NCBI GenBank assembly: GCA_963924555.1
Contig: OZ004596.1
Location: forward strand, 3,482,139-3,546,138
Length of the DNA: 64,000 bases
Reading direction: 5' to 3'
Origin: Crambe crambe
Taxonomy: Eukaryota > Porifera > Demospongiae > Poecilosclerida > Crambeidae
Shown: one piece after another, positions 21,963 to 40,068 of the stretch
Layout: each line of letters starts with the position of its first letter
Position numbering within the stretch: the stretch's first letter is position 1
The notes under the pieces: generated by a model
Database searches by the model: none
Told to the model about the DNA's origin: nothing
Seen by the model: only the letters and a program-made list of their open reading frames with translations
Position numbers and translations under genes: made by a program

Positions 21963-23285
21963 TTAGAAGACAATGTTATGAGGGTACTGTCCATGAGTTA
22001 GAGTGAACTTGTGGCGAAGGTATTGCTTCAGACTGGGCACTGCTGAGATCATGGGCAGGAGCTGTTTATCAAGTGTCTTCTGGAGTTCCTTGCGCTCATC
22101 ACTAATTGTATAGTCCTAGACATTATACCAATAAAAGTAGCAGTTGATAAAATCAATTGAAGAATGTAGTGTATAGCATGACCTCTGAATAATGGAAACC
22201 ATCTTTGTAAAAGAGGTATATAGCATAGGTTCATCCTTATTATTGGATGTCGCAGGTCCAGCCAATATAATGTACAGTGGAACCTGGCTTATAATGGTCA
22301 CCCTTGGGACTGAACAAAGTGGTTGCTATACAAAGTGGTCCTTCTACACAGTGAGATTAAGTTTCCTTTTCAACCTCTACTGGTATAACATAGGTGACCA
22401 GTAACCACCAAGTCCCAAAATGAGACCAAGCTGAAACACTTGTCAACAAGGCAAACTAACAGTACTGCTAAAAAGTTGTAAGCACACAGCACACCTTCTT
22501 GCCGTCTGAAAAAATATCACCTTCCGCTTTCTTTTCTGGCTTGGTCCTCTTGAAGTATGCATCATTGAGATCACCTGGGATGTTGAGAGCACTGATATCG
22601 ACTTTTGTCTTGGTGGCAATAACGTAAGCTTGGGCTACTCTTCTCAGCGGAGTTCCATTGAGACTAAATGGTCCTGGGGAGATCAGATAAAGTAGCACTC
22701 AGTAACTATATTTCACAAACAATACAGGTACACACATCTTCCTCATGCATAATCCCCCAAAAAATTATGAAAGAGCTCACAAAAAAATGTTATTGAAAGC
22801 AAATTATGTGTATTCAGTGAATTTGATATCACTCACCAGTTACAAGTAGGAGTCCAGATGCAAGTTGCTTCAAGAAGATCACTCTCTTACCCATATGTCT
22901 GCCAGATAAAAGGACGAGCACAGTACCAGGAGTGATGGATTCACGCAGCTTGGGTACTCCTGGCTTCTTGCGAGTACGAAGCTTACGAGGTACATCTTCA
23001 GTCGGATAAAAGCAACGCTATGGGAGATGTGTGAACTTCTAATAATGCGATACCATTTATGGTGTGCTACATTTAGAAACTAACCGATTTTCTTATAGGA
23101 ATAGTCCTATTTTCCCCATTCTTTTCTCCTTTCACTGGCTTCACTTTGAAATAAGTGGACTTCTTTTCAGGAGCTTTAGCAGGGACCTTCTTTTTCTTGT
23201 ACAAAGCCTTTCTCCTGTACATTGCAGATCTGCTGTACCTGGAGATCCCTCCAACCAGGATCCTATTACGCGAACTGTGCGCCAT
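21963..23285 (-). CDS. RPL6: Large-subunit ribosomal protein eL6
   Basis: eL6 is a cytosolic 60S protein. Four minus-strand exons (23085-23285, 22837-23017, 22495-22673, 21963-22115) join in phase to 237 residues. Recognisable parts are [13 protein letters not shown], the KOW-like stretch [38 protein letters not shown] and a conserved C-terminus ending PHNIVF. The N-terminus is strongly basic, as in other animals. The start codon is 155 bp from that of DDX55 on the other strand, so the two share a promoter region. The stop codon is 72 bp from the LRRC56 stop. Confidence 0.97.
22271..22360 (+). repeat. Copy of a dispersed repeat starting CAGTGGAACCT
   Basis: The segment starts CAGTGGAACCT and continues with ATAATGG, CAC and CTTGGGAC blocks. 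The same ordered blocks occur at 27583 (+) and, inverted, ending at 41524. It lies in the eL6 intron 22116-22494. No transposase is present. Confidence 0.55.
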
Positions 23286-23440
23286 TATACTGCTACAAAA
23301 TTGAAGAAATTAACTTCTATATCTATCATAAGCACATAAAATAGGAGATCACTAAGGATTTACCTTGCTTCTCCTACCACGTTGACGAAAGGGAAACCAC
23401 ACTGCGCATGCTCAGATTTTCAGCATGTGGACTGGCTAGT
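23286..23440. promoter_or_regulatory. Bidirectional promoter between eL6 and DDX55
   Basis: Only 155 bp separate the two start codons. The region holds TGCGCATGC (23403-23411), resembling the NRF1 binding motif of animals. There is no obvious TATA box. Confidence 0.55.
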
Positions 23441-25556
23441 ATGGAAGTTCCTATTTCTGATAGGAGCTGGGACACTTTGGAACCTCCTTTGTCAAAATGC
23501 TGTCGAGACGTGATAAGAGAGTTAGGATTTCACTTCATGACGCCAGTCCAAAGCGCTACCATCCCGTACTTTAGCCAAAACAAGGACGTTGCAGTAGAAG
23601 CAGTCACTGGTTCAGGGAAAACCTTGGCCTTTATCCTCCCTATCATAGAGATTCTGACTCGTAGACCCCGACCATGGTCAACTCGAGAGACTGGAGCACT
23701 CATTATCTCACCTACTAGGGAATTGGCCACCCAGACAGCTGGTGTGATGGAATCATTTCTCCATGAAACATCACTAAGTTTGGTCCTGTTAATTGGGGGA
23801 AGAGAGCTTCAGAGTGATATTACAAGCATCAATACTGATGGAGCGCATGTGGTTGTGGCTACTCCAGGACGTTTAGTTGATATACTTAGTCATCAAAATT
23901 GCAACTTGGCATCTTCAGTGCGTTCACTCGAGGTTTTAGTGCTGGATGAAGCTGACAGACTTTTGGAACTTGGTTTTGAACAAAGTATTAATACTGCTCT
24001 GAGCTACCTGCCAAAGCAGCGTCGAACTGGTCTATTCTCGGCTACTCTTAATCAGAATGTGAAAGCACTGATCCGTGCTGGAATGCGAAATCCTGTGACA
24101 ATTACTGTTCGGGACAAAATGTCTGCTAAAGACCGGGCTCCTACGCCCAAGTCCCTATCAAACTTCTACCTCGTGTGTGAGCCCGAGGAGAAGATGCTGA
24201 GACTCTTTACAGTATTGAATGAACTGCAAGAAAAGAAAGTAATTGTATTCTTTGCTACCTGTGCTTCTGTGAGTTATTTTTCAACACTTGCACGAAGGCT
24301 GCTTCCCAGTTTGAACATTCTTGCCCTTCACGGTAAGATGCAAAAGAAACGCCAAAAGTTGTTTCTTGAATTTTCAAACTGTAGCAAGGCTACACTTATG
24401 TGTACGGATGTGATGGCTCGAGGGGTCGACTTCCCTAATGTCGACTGGGTGATTCAGTTTGACCCTCCTTCAAGTACCAAATCATTTGTCCATAGATGTG
24501 GCCGTACTGCTCGAATGGGGCAGCAAGGACAGGCACTTGTCATTTTACTCTCATCAGAAGTGTCTTATGTTGAGTTTTTGAACTTGAACCAGCACATTAC
24601 TCTCCAGGCATATGACTTGAAAAACCCAATTGAGGACAAGTTGATAGTAAAAGCAAGGGAATTGGGTGCCAAAGAGCGGTAAGTCAAATAAATTTGGTGG
24701 AATGAGACAAATCTTCACTGACTGTGACACTTCACCATATTTTTTTCTCAGGGAAGTGTACGAGCAAGGTAAGAGAGCATTTGTCTCTTTTGTTCACTTC
24801 TATTACAAGCACGAATGCAAGCTAATTTTCCAAACCAAAGGTAATATAGACAACGGATTGGCCTTGTATGTATGTATGTATGCCTTATTTTTGTATCATG
24901 TAGCACTGGATTTGGTTGGGTTGGCAAAGGGTTATGCATTGCCACACCTCCCAAGGATGCCTGAGCTCCGGAGAGTGGATACATCATCGTTTGTGCCACA
25001 TCCATCACCTGCTTCGGAAATAAAATACAAGGATAAGTTCAGGGAGAAGCAAAGAAAGCAAAACTTGGAACGGCTCAAGCAGGGAGGTATTTTGAGTGAC
25101 AAATTTTTTTTTTAATAGTACACTTTAAATTCCCCTTGTAGTTATTTCAAAAAAGAAGCAGAAGAAATTAGATATTCTCATTGAAAAGGTATACTTCTTA
25201 GTTAAAACATTAACTCTTGTTTTATCTTGCGAGTGTTCAATTCTTTTGAGTAGGCGAAGCGTAAAAGAGATGGCAAGAAGTCTCACTCAAAGATGAAGAA
25301 ACAGAAGATGGTAAGCCAGATCACTGTTGTAGCAGCCAGGTGGGATCAACAATTGCAGCGTTGAGTATTTGTGTACTTTAAATGTTATAGCACATGTCGG
25401 ATGCTGATCTGGAAGAATTAGCTTTTGAAGCACGTCTCTTAAAAAAATTTAAAGCTGGCAAAGTATGTTCTGAATGCTTTACTTTGGTACTATATTTTAA
25501 TATGGACTGTCCAGATCACCAAAGAAGAGCTGGAAAGAAAACTTGACCAAGACTGA
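23441..25556 (+). CDS. DDX55: DEAD-box RNA helicase DDX55 (yeast Spb4)
   Basis: DDX55 is a nucleolar ATP-dependent RNA helicase needed for 60S ribosome assembly. Seven exons (23441-24678, 24752-24840, 24904-25086, 25142-25188, 25254-25310, 25391-25462, 25515-25556) give 575 residues (human 600). Helicase motifs are in order: Q motif around FMTPVQSATIP, Walker A AVTGSGKT, PTRELA, VLDEADR, FSAT, TDVMARGVD and HRCGRTARMG. The family-specific extension (RAFVSFVHFYYKHECKLIF, LPRMPELR) and the basic tail ending KKFKAGK...ITKEELE match DDX55. The upstream Met at 23408 is in frame, but 23441 matches the family N-terminus. Intron 24841-24903 is 63 bp, in frame and stop-free, so its retention would add 21 residues without a break. 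Confidence 0.95.
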
Positions 25557-25680
25557 CATATGTGCATAATTAATTTTATCAAAATTGAGAATCAAAGTAA
25601 TGAAAGGGGTGGGGTTTTAGGTACACTTACTTTCGAAGAGCGCAAGACTAGGAATCGGTCGAGTGTGACTGTGTGGAGTC

Positions 25681-26854
25681 ATGGCTGATCGAGATGAATA
25701 CGTGTACATGGCAAAACTTGCAGAGCAGGCTGAGAAATACGATGGTAAGTAGAGATAGCTTGGGGACTAGTCGCAAGCCACTGCATATCAACTAGAAAGC
25801 AACCTTGTGGGTGGAGAGAGGTCATTTTCATGATGCAGACCCTAATACTGTAGCAGGTAGCTGGTACCAGCACTGCCTTCAGCTGCTCATGTTTAATATG
25901 CAGACCATATAAATTTTCAGAGATGGTGCGTGCCATGAAACATGTGGCCCAGTTGAAAACTGAAATGACTGTGGAGGAAAGGAACCTCCTATCGGTGGGT
26001 TACAAGAATGTCATTGGCTCACGACGTGCCTCATGGCGAACCGTCAGCTCCATAGAGCTTAAGGAGGAAGCCAGGGGGTCAGAGGTCAATCACACAAGAC
26101 TCCAAATTATAAAAGAATATCGCGGAGAAATAGAAAAGGAATTGGAGGAAATTTGCATTGATGTCCAGCAGGTTTTAGATACATATCTCATTCCAACTTC
26201 TTCATCAAAGGAAAACCAAGTCTTCTTTTATAAGATGTGAGCTCAATATTATTCGGTGCATTTGTAGTGTGCATAGCCACTGAGCCTGCACCTTTTATAT
26301 TTGTGCAAGGGCAAACCATCCTATAATGTGAAGCTTAACATTAGTGGGTAGCTTCGTAGCCACCATGCATCTTTATTTGTACAATGGAAAAATCATCCTA
26401 TAATCTCTAAATAAATAGAGTGCACAGCTGCATAGTACATTAAAGCAGTGTGTGTAATAATTATATTATTGTTGACATACTCAGGAAAGGAGATTATTAC
26501 AGGTACATGGCAGAATTCGTGAGATTAAATAGCGATCTTTGTGATAAGTCACTAACTGCCTACAAAACTGCTTCAGATATAGCTATGGGTGAAGATGGTT
26601 TAGTAGCCACACATCCAATACGACTAGGACTGGCCCTCAACTTCTCCGTGTTCTTTTATGAAATCCTTGGGGAGAAGAGCAAGGCTACAGTATTAGCTAG
26701 AAATGCATTCGATCAAGCCGTTGGACAGATAGACACACTCTCTGAGGATTGCTATAAAGACACCACTCTGATCATGCAGCTTCTCAGAGACAACCTAAGT
26801 GTTTGGACTGCTGAGCTTCAAGGAGAGGAAGAGGGTGAGCGCATAATGAAGTAA
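25681..26854 (+). CDS. YWHAE: 14-3-3 protein, epsilon-like
   Basis: 14-3-3 proteins are dimeric cytosolic adaptors that bind phosphoserine/threonine motifs. Three exons (25681-25744, 25921-26236, 26485-26854) encode 249 residues. The signature [20 protein letters not shown], the ligand-groove segment RYMAEF and the block [18 protein letters not shown] are intact, and [15 protein letters not shown] is conserved. SIELKEE after the second helix pair suggests the epsilon-type branch, but the paralogue label is tentative. The tail is short (ends GERIMK). The start codon lies 124 bp after the DDX55 stop on the same strand. Confidence 0.96.
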
Positions 26855-27137
26855 TTGGTAAAAGATAATCTTCAAACATGAAGTTGGTTTGTCACTGTAA
26901 TAATACATATAGTATCCTGTTTCTAGTGAGGTGTTCTAAAAGTGTCTCTCTCCTCTTTCTCTCTCTCTCTCTCTGGTATCATTATAGCCACAGAAGAGAA
27001 GTGACCATCCAGGTGAAAATTGAAAGTGAGAACTGTTATATACCAAGCATTTTACTGGCAATTTATCATCAGTGACTAAAACAACAATTACCGCAATATC
27101 ATACAAGTTTTGTAATTCACCATGCTTTCAATAACCA

Positions 27138-29806
<2,669 letters not shown>

Positions 29807-29903
29807 GGTCAAGTTTCTATTTAATGCGCAGCAGCAGCATTCAGTTTCCAATTGATGCGCATCAGCACAGAGAAGAATCAGTTCAACCATCATTGCAGGT
29901 ATT
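29807..29903. promoter_or_regulatory. Bidirectional promoter between USP30 and PRKRIP1
   Basis: Only 97 bp separate the two start codons. TGCGCA occurs at 29825-29830 and again within GATGCGCATCA near 29854, both resembling NRF1 half-sites or sites. Confidence 0.5.
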
Positions 29904-31112
29904 ATGAGCAGCAGCAAAGATGATGGAGGTAATAAAAAGGGTGGAAATTCTCTGAGAGATCTACAGAAATCTCACCTTGAAAAATTGATGGCTAATCCTG
30001 TAAGTTGTTTGGTTCCAACCCTTGTAGTTGCTTGTTTGGTTCCAACCCTTGTAGTTGCTTGTTTGGTTCCAACCCTTGTAGTTGCTTCTTTAATTGCTTG
30101 CTGACTAGTAAAGTAAACCTTCCCTTCATTGATCTATTTCCTACACAGGATAAACCAGTTCCTATTCCAGAAAGGCCTGAAGGATGGAAGCCAAAAGAAC
30201 CAGAAGAGTTTGTGCGATTCTATATGGGTATGTCTGGGGGGCCATCTTCAATATCATTAGTGATGTCGCTCCCTTGCACTAACAGTGTAAAATCCTGCTG
30301 GTTGATTTCCTGCAGGAATAAGTCATAGTGTAGTACCTCAGTTGTAATCTCCTTCCACCACTGTGTCAGTGTAATGATCTCTGTATCAGTATAATGCAAA
30401 CATTTCAATCTCCTTGTACTATTGTATTTCCGTGTAGTTCCTGTACTCCCATTGGTTCTTTCAATTGTACATTTCATAGGCTCTAGTGCTGGTGCTGGTA
30501 GTGAGGTTTTTCATGTTTACCGTCACCTGCGTCGCCGTGAGAACATTAGGCAGCAGTATATCCAGGAGGAGGCTGAGAAAGAAGACAATGAATTAGAATT
30601 CCAGGAAAAGCTGGCCAAGAATTTCATAGAGGCTGAAGAAAGAACATCAAAAAAGAGGGCCAAGAGGTACTACAATTTGCAACCATAACAAAGCAAATCT
30701 ATTTTAGTGTCCCTCCCCCTATTTACAGCCACATGATTGGCTGTGTTCCCCCCAGTTGAAACTGTTATACCTATGCAGCATCATTCATAAATTGGATGAT
30801 GATGGTTCCTTGAAAATCCTTGTACCAGGTAGTCTCAGTAAGTCTGCACTCGTTGTGCTCAGACTATTTTGGATGATGATGGTTCCTTGAAAATCCATTG
30901 ACTGTTGTCTCAGTAAGTCTGCACTCATTGTGCTCCTTCCATCCAGACTAAAGAGAAAACAACGAAAGATGGCAAAGAAGAAATCGTCCGATGATGATGA
31001 CGAAACCGGCACTGACAAAACCAGCAGTGAAAAGAAAGGACAAGACAATGCAGACATGTCAAACTCCGATAAAGAAGAAGAAGAATGTCACTTTGTCATT
31101 GGAGGTAGATAG
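29904..31112 (+). CDS. PRKRIP1: PRKR-interacting protein 1
   Basis: PRKRIP1 is a small basic protein found in the spliceosomal C complex, and it also binds double-stranded RNA and PKR in mammals. Four exons (29904-29999, 30149-30227, 30480-30666, 30947-31112) encode 175 residues (human 184). The highly conserved core is present: [32 protein letters not shown] and [12 protein letters not shown] long Lys/Glu-rich helix follows and the tail ends with an acidic run and FVIGGR, matching the human FTMGR-type end. Intron 1 carries three copies of a 27-bp repeat; intron 3 carries a 77-bp duplication next to the exon-4 acceptor. Confidence 0.93.
30007..30087. repeat. 27-bp tandem repeat, three copies
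   Basis: The unit containing gtttggttccaacccttg begins at 30007, 30034 and 30061, at the start of PRKRIP1 intron 1. Confidence 0.9.
30792..30940. repeat. 77-bp tandem duplication
   Basis: ttggatgatgatggttcc begins both copies (30792 and 30869), and cagtaagtctgcactc follows in each. The second copy runs up to the 3' splice site of PRKRIP1 exon 4 (30947). Confidence 0.8.
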
Positions 31113-31201
31113 CACTCAGGAGTGCAGCTGTATTATACTGTACTGTTTTAGTGGCTACTGCACAGCTGCACATCTATCATTTATTTTTACTTGCAGTCTA
31201 C

Positions 31202-31213
31202 AATAAATTTTAT
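31202..31213. terminator. Back-to-back poly(A) signals AATAAATTTATT
   Basis: AATAAA at 31202-31207 reads on the plus strand, 89 bp after the PRKRIP1 stop. The adjacent TTTATT at 31208-31213 is AATAAA on the minus strand, 137 bp after the PP1 stop. One 12-bp block can therefore serve both convergent genes. Confidence 0.6.
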
Positions 31214-31350
31214 TATACCTGTCCTGTCTCACAGGGGAAACTATTTGCACTGGGTATAATAGAAAAGAGAGACATAGCAGTAGCAGTAGCAGTAGCAGTG
31301 TATAGAGAAATAATTTATATAAACATTACTTAGTGTTTCATCTGGTGGTG

Positions 31351-35483
<4,133 letters not shown>

Positions 35484-35894
35484 TGTCCAGCTATCATCAA
35501 AGTTTATACTGATCAATAAGCTAGGTTTCGTGTATTGATTTTGTACATCATTTCTACGCTCTCACAAAACTCACCTTCACTTAGTTTACTGCATTAATTC
35601 AAGTATCAACCGATCATCCCTCATGCACAATCACTTGCTTTGTGTTCCCGGTCCTAGATCCTGCTGCTGCAAACTGCATGGTAGTGGGCGAGGCTTAGTC
35701 GATCATGTGTTTTGCACATGAAGATTTATAGCGCGCGCATTCACCATAGAATAATTATACTATAGACTACCGGGCCCGCGGGATAGGAAACCCAATTTTT
35801 TTTCTCTGTGTTACGGGGCAGCTGCATGTGGGTTTGTAGCATAACCTACAACAACGTTACAAGTACAACCATTACTATGTATCTTTTCTACTCC

Positions 35895-36737
35895 TCAGGC
35901 ATCTGGTGCAGTGGGTGGAAGCTGCTTCAGCTTTAGCTCACTGTGCAGCTTACTGATTCTAGCCTTCATCTCGTCACTTGACAGGGTGTGGTAAGGTGTA
36001 TGGCTCTGAGGATCAGTTCGATTTAATGACCTGCTTACCAGACGACTTGACTGGATGCTGAGACAGCCTCTAAAATTTGTGCACCTCTTACAACGTACAC
36101 ACTTGCCAGATGTGGGAATTAGAAGCTCACAGACTACATGTCTGATGGTGTCACCACAACTATCAATACAGTATTACTTGCTATTCGCTGATTTCCTATG
36201 ATGTAGACAATTACTATATGTCATAGCTAAAGAGCTAGCATGCACACATACCTGTGGAATCAAAGAATTCTGCCCCATGAGCATCCACAAGCTGCCTGAA
36301 GTCATTCAGCTGTTATCAACCTGCTTTCTACATTCCAAAAAATAGTGGGAAATCTTTCGCACTGGTAAGTTTAGGAGGAATGTCACTGAAAAGACTGCAC
36401 TGGCCCACTTACACCGAAACACCATTATAGCTGAGACTCCACCTTAATTCCTTGTCTATTTTCAAAGCCTTAGCTGAAAGGGGGTGAACATTGATGGTTA
36501 GCTAGGCAAATACTAGAATGTCTTCCATGGAATCAGTACACTTTATCCATCCCTCTGGAAGAGATATCCCTTCCATGTGTTCTTCGAGTGATACCAAATC
36601 TGCACACAATTGAGGAGGTAAAGTACTTCTGCAGCCTACGTATAATATATGTAGTCTGTATACATCAATACTTCAGATTCTGCAAGCTTCCTCTTCTTCA
36701 CTCTTTGTCTTGGACTCAAATCTAGTTTTCGTGGCAT
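35895..36737 (-). pseudogene. Degenerate transposon-associated protein gene
   Basis: No long Met-initiated frame exists here, but minus-strand coding-like pieces lie in order. 36737 begins MPRKLDLSPRQRVKKRKLAE. 36502-36635 is open and contains LPEGWIKCTDSMEDILVF. About 36405-36450 reads KIDKELRWSLSYNGV. 36252-36309 reads NDFRQLVDAHGAEFFD. 35895-36159 contains CGDTIRHVVCELL and CVRCKRCTNFRGCL and ends TAPDA. The pattern of D-E-L-x-W...NG, then IRH...CELL, then C-x2-C-x2-C resembles uncharacterised transposon-linked proteins that I recall from cnidarian and sponge genomes. Splice phases between the pieces do not all agree, so I read it as decayed or mis-spliced. Nothing else is recognisable between 35484 and 37240. 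Confidence 0.4.
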
Positions 36738-37239
36738 TCTAAGCTGACCATGAATATATTGTGCCTGCAACTAAAAAGTTACACTATTAAAGTAGCCCAC
36801 ACAAGAACTAATTTATTTCTATCAGCTGACTACTTGGTTGAATACTTCTTATAGATTCCCACACACATAAGAAGTTACTTCTGAAATAATTGCTTTGTTA
36901 CTGTATGAAGTGCACTTTCCAAAAGAGGGACATTAAAAATATGCAAGGAGAAGTGAAGATGTTTGCAGGAACAATACTATGTCTTATTACTGATAGAATT
37001 CCCATTCATGGGGTTAAAAGCAATCAATATGACAATTAAAACCTGTATTTTGCTTTATAAATAGCTAACTAGAGGGAGTTTTAGCTTAATTTCACTAAGC
37101 ATCCAGAACAATACCCAGTTTTAACCAGGACCATGCAGAATATTGCATGCACAATTGTAATATATCATAGTCACTACGTAAGTCCTCCTTTTTATCTGGT
37201 TTCCATTCGCCATTCACCTACCTGGCCGGAGGAAATGAG

Positions 37240-37314
37240 CTGGAATTCACACGCGTACGCGCGCGCACCCACGTGGCCACGTGCTGATACAGCTAGCTAG
37301 CTACAGCCTTAATA
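37240..37314. promoter_or_regulatory. C1QBP promoter with paired CACGTG E-boxes
   Basis: A CpG-rich stretch (acgcgtacgcgcgcgc) is followed by CACGTG at 37270-37275 and again at 37278-37283, 32-45 bp before the start codon. AK6 shows nearly the same arrangement. Confidence 0.5.
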
Positions 37315-38243
37315 ATGGCACTTAAACTTTTCGGCTCGACTCTACATAAGGCATTCACTCGGGGAACTGCAGTGAGAACTTTGATGCCTCGAAGTACAGC
37401 TACATTATACTATTCTACAGCGTCTAAAGGTGTTTAAAACCAATGTAGCTAGCTACACTATATTTATATTATATCCTTTCAGCCAATGAAAATCTCTTGA
37501 AAGTGGTGAATACGGAATTAAAGCTTGAAGGGGCAGATTTCCATAAGCTTCCTGAAGTAACAGCCTTTGCTTGCTCCATAGATGGAGCTATTGCTACTTT
37601 TACACGAAAGTTGGGCAATGAAGAGGTTATGGTCACGTTGGATACAGCTGAGTTAGATACAACAGAAGATTTTGTTGACGATGAAGATGAGGCTGAAGAG
37701 GACAGTGAAATGGAGGTATATAGTGCAATTAAGGGTTTGTTTTCTCCATTGGTAGAATCTGATATTAAGTATTCTCTTATCAGCTGCAGCGACGTGCTCC
37801 AGCTTTTACAGTTTCAATCACAAAGCCTTCGGTTAGTTTATTACTTGTGTTGGATCTCGATACCAAAGGAAAATATTATTCAGGGTAACTTGATGCAATT
37901 TGAGTGCTCTTTCAACGTGGACTATGGTGAAATACAAATAGATTCAGTATCTGTAGTCCCCAAGGATTGTGAACAAGCTGACTCGGTATACTATGTGGAT
38001 GGGTCACAACTTGGAAAGGTACATTAATGATCAGTGAAAAGCAAGTAGGGGCTTAGAATAGCAGCTTTTCAGGAAGCATGCACTTTTCCCTAGGATCTTT
38101 ATAGCAGTTTGGAACACTACCTTGAGGAACGGGGCATCAGCAAGAACTTCAGCATGGAACTACTTGGCTTTTATGATGTATTTGAGCACAGAGTCTATGT
38201 GACCAACTTTCTAGAAGGAATCAAGAAATTTTGCTCAGAATGA
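37315..38243 (+). CDS. C1QBP: C1QBP/p32, mitochondrial matrix acidic protein
   Basis: p32 forms a doughnut-shaped homotrimer in the mitochondrial matrix and supports mitoribosome function. Five exons (37315-37429, 37483-37715, 37784-37831, 37884-38018, 38094-38243) encode 226 residues. The N-terminus is rich in K/R and hydroxyl residues, like a matrix presequence. An acidic stretch (DDEDEAEEDSEME) and the strand APAFTVSITKPSGNLMQFEC match the mature fold, and the C-terminal helix ending NFLEGIKKF matches FLEDLKSF of the human protein. The two short introns (68 and 52 bp) sum to 120 bp and are stop-free in the exon-2 frame, so an unspliced reading also stays open; only the spliced reading restores the family sequence in exon 3. 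Confidence 0.9.
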
Positions 38244-38320
38244 AGTTCACTTCAAATAATTTTAGGATCACACTGCTTCATTAAATTAAAAATGAAATGT
38301 GTATGTGTAATATTATATTG

Positions 38321-38326
38321 AATAAA
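38321..38326 (+). terminator. Poly(A) signal of C1QBP
   Basis: AATAAA lies 77 bp after the C1QBP stop and 9 bp before the stop codon of convergent DENR, so the 3' ends overlap. Confidence 0.55.
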
Positions 38327-38334
38327 AAGTATGA

Positions 38335-39411
38335 TCATCTTCTCGGGTCATCAGACAGTTCAATGGAATCATCATCCACCTGTATTACATGATATGTAAG
38401 CAAAATTAAACAATTGTGCTATATATACCTCTGGCCACTTTTTCTGAATGAAATCAGTGATGTTGTCTGTTACATCTCCTTGAATTACAATTTCATCATC
38501 ACCAGTCACAGAACTGCCACAAGAAAAATGTTGAGCAAAGCTCTTTGAAGCTTTTTTTAATTCTATACCTATAAGGAAAATTAATATAACCCAGCCAGTC
38601 TTTTTGTAGATCAAATTTACCAAACGTCTTTAATCCTACAATTACTGTGACTGTCTTTCTTTTCCCTCTTTGAGCACGTGAAACTTTGATTAGTTTGGTA
38701 ACCTCCTTCATTTTAATGCACAGCAAGCATAACTTCTTAAAATTGGAACTGGTTTTTTATCACTCACAAATTGTAACTTCTTCTTTGTTTTCCGTGCGGC
38801 CTTTGCAGCTTTTCCTCCTTAAAAATATTTAATGTTAAAATAATATTATATACAACCTATGAAATTCAAAAATTACCTCTAGTTTGTCTTTTTCCTCCTT
38901 CAACAGACAATTCCTCCAACTGTTCACCAACTATACAGAGCATGCACCACTGTGTGATCAACTTCATATTATTGTAGAACAGTCTGAATTAGCTGACCCC
39001 TTTCCAAACCATGATTGCCATGGTTCAATCCACTATCCTAATATCTAAAACAGAATGACATACTGAAGGAACAAAAATTCCTAGTAGGAAACCACAAAAG
39101 GGATGGTAAAGGGTCAGCAATGCTAAATTAACTGGCACACCATGATGCATGCAGTGTTTCTTACCTCCTTCAACTAGCCTAGCATAGTGTCCAGGAAGAT
39201 TGGCTTTCATCCATTCATAACACTTGGGAGGATCAGGACCATATTCACAGTACTGGAAAATTCAATACAGTGACGGAACATTAAATCCATAGGGGGAGAA
39301 AATCACCTCAGGTGGCATGGTACACAGTCCACAGTAGTCCACACGAAGGGGATAGTCTACACCAGCATCGTCCTCTTCAGATGAGCCCACCTGTTCCTCA
39401 ATCGAAGCCAT
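38335..39411 (-). CDS. DENR: Density-regulated protein DENR
   Basis: DENR pairs with MCT-1 to promote translation re-initiation and recycling of 40S subunits. Seven minus-strand exons (39307-39411, 39165-39252, 38877-38930, 38768-38817, 38621-38702, 38429-38568, 38335-38379) encode 187 residues (human 198). The N-terminal zinc-binding part reads [19 protein letters not shown] Lys-rich linker precedes the SUI1/eIF1-like domain with [20 protein letters not shown] and IVIQGDV...KKWPEVDDDSI. The acceptor of exon 5 is ambiguous by 3 bp (38702 or 38705). The start codon is only 96 bp below the TRIAP1 stop codon on the same strand. Confidence 0.95.
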
Positions 39412-39507
39412 CAACATTAAATTTGGTTACAAAAAAAAATCACAGCGTGTGGAAATTTTCGAAATTTCTCTCTTATTAAGTGACAGTGGTGGCATTGAAA
39501 AAAAAAA

Positions 39508-40068
<561 letters not shown>

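Noticed and set aside
24769..24775. A donor-like gtaaga in DDX55 exon 2
   Set aside because: Reading through gives the conserved EQGKRAFVSFV segment.
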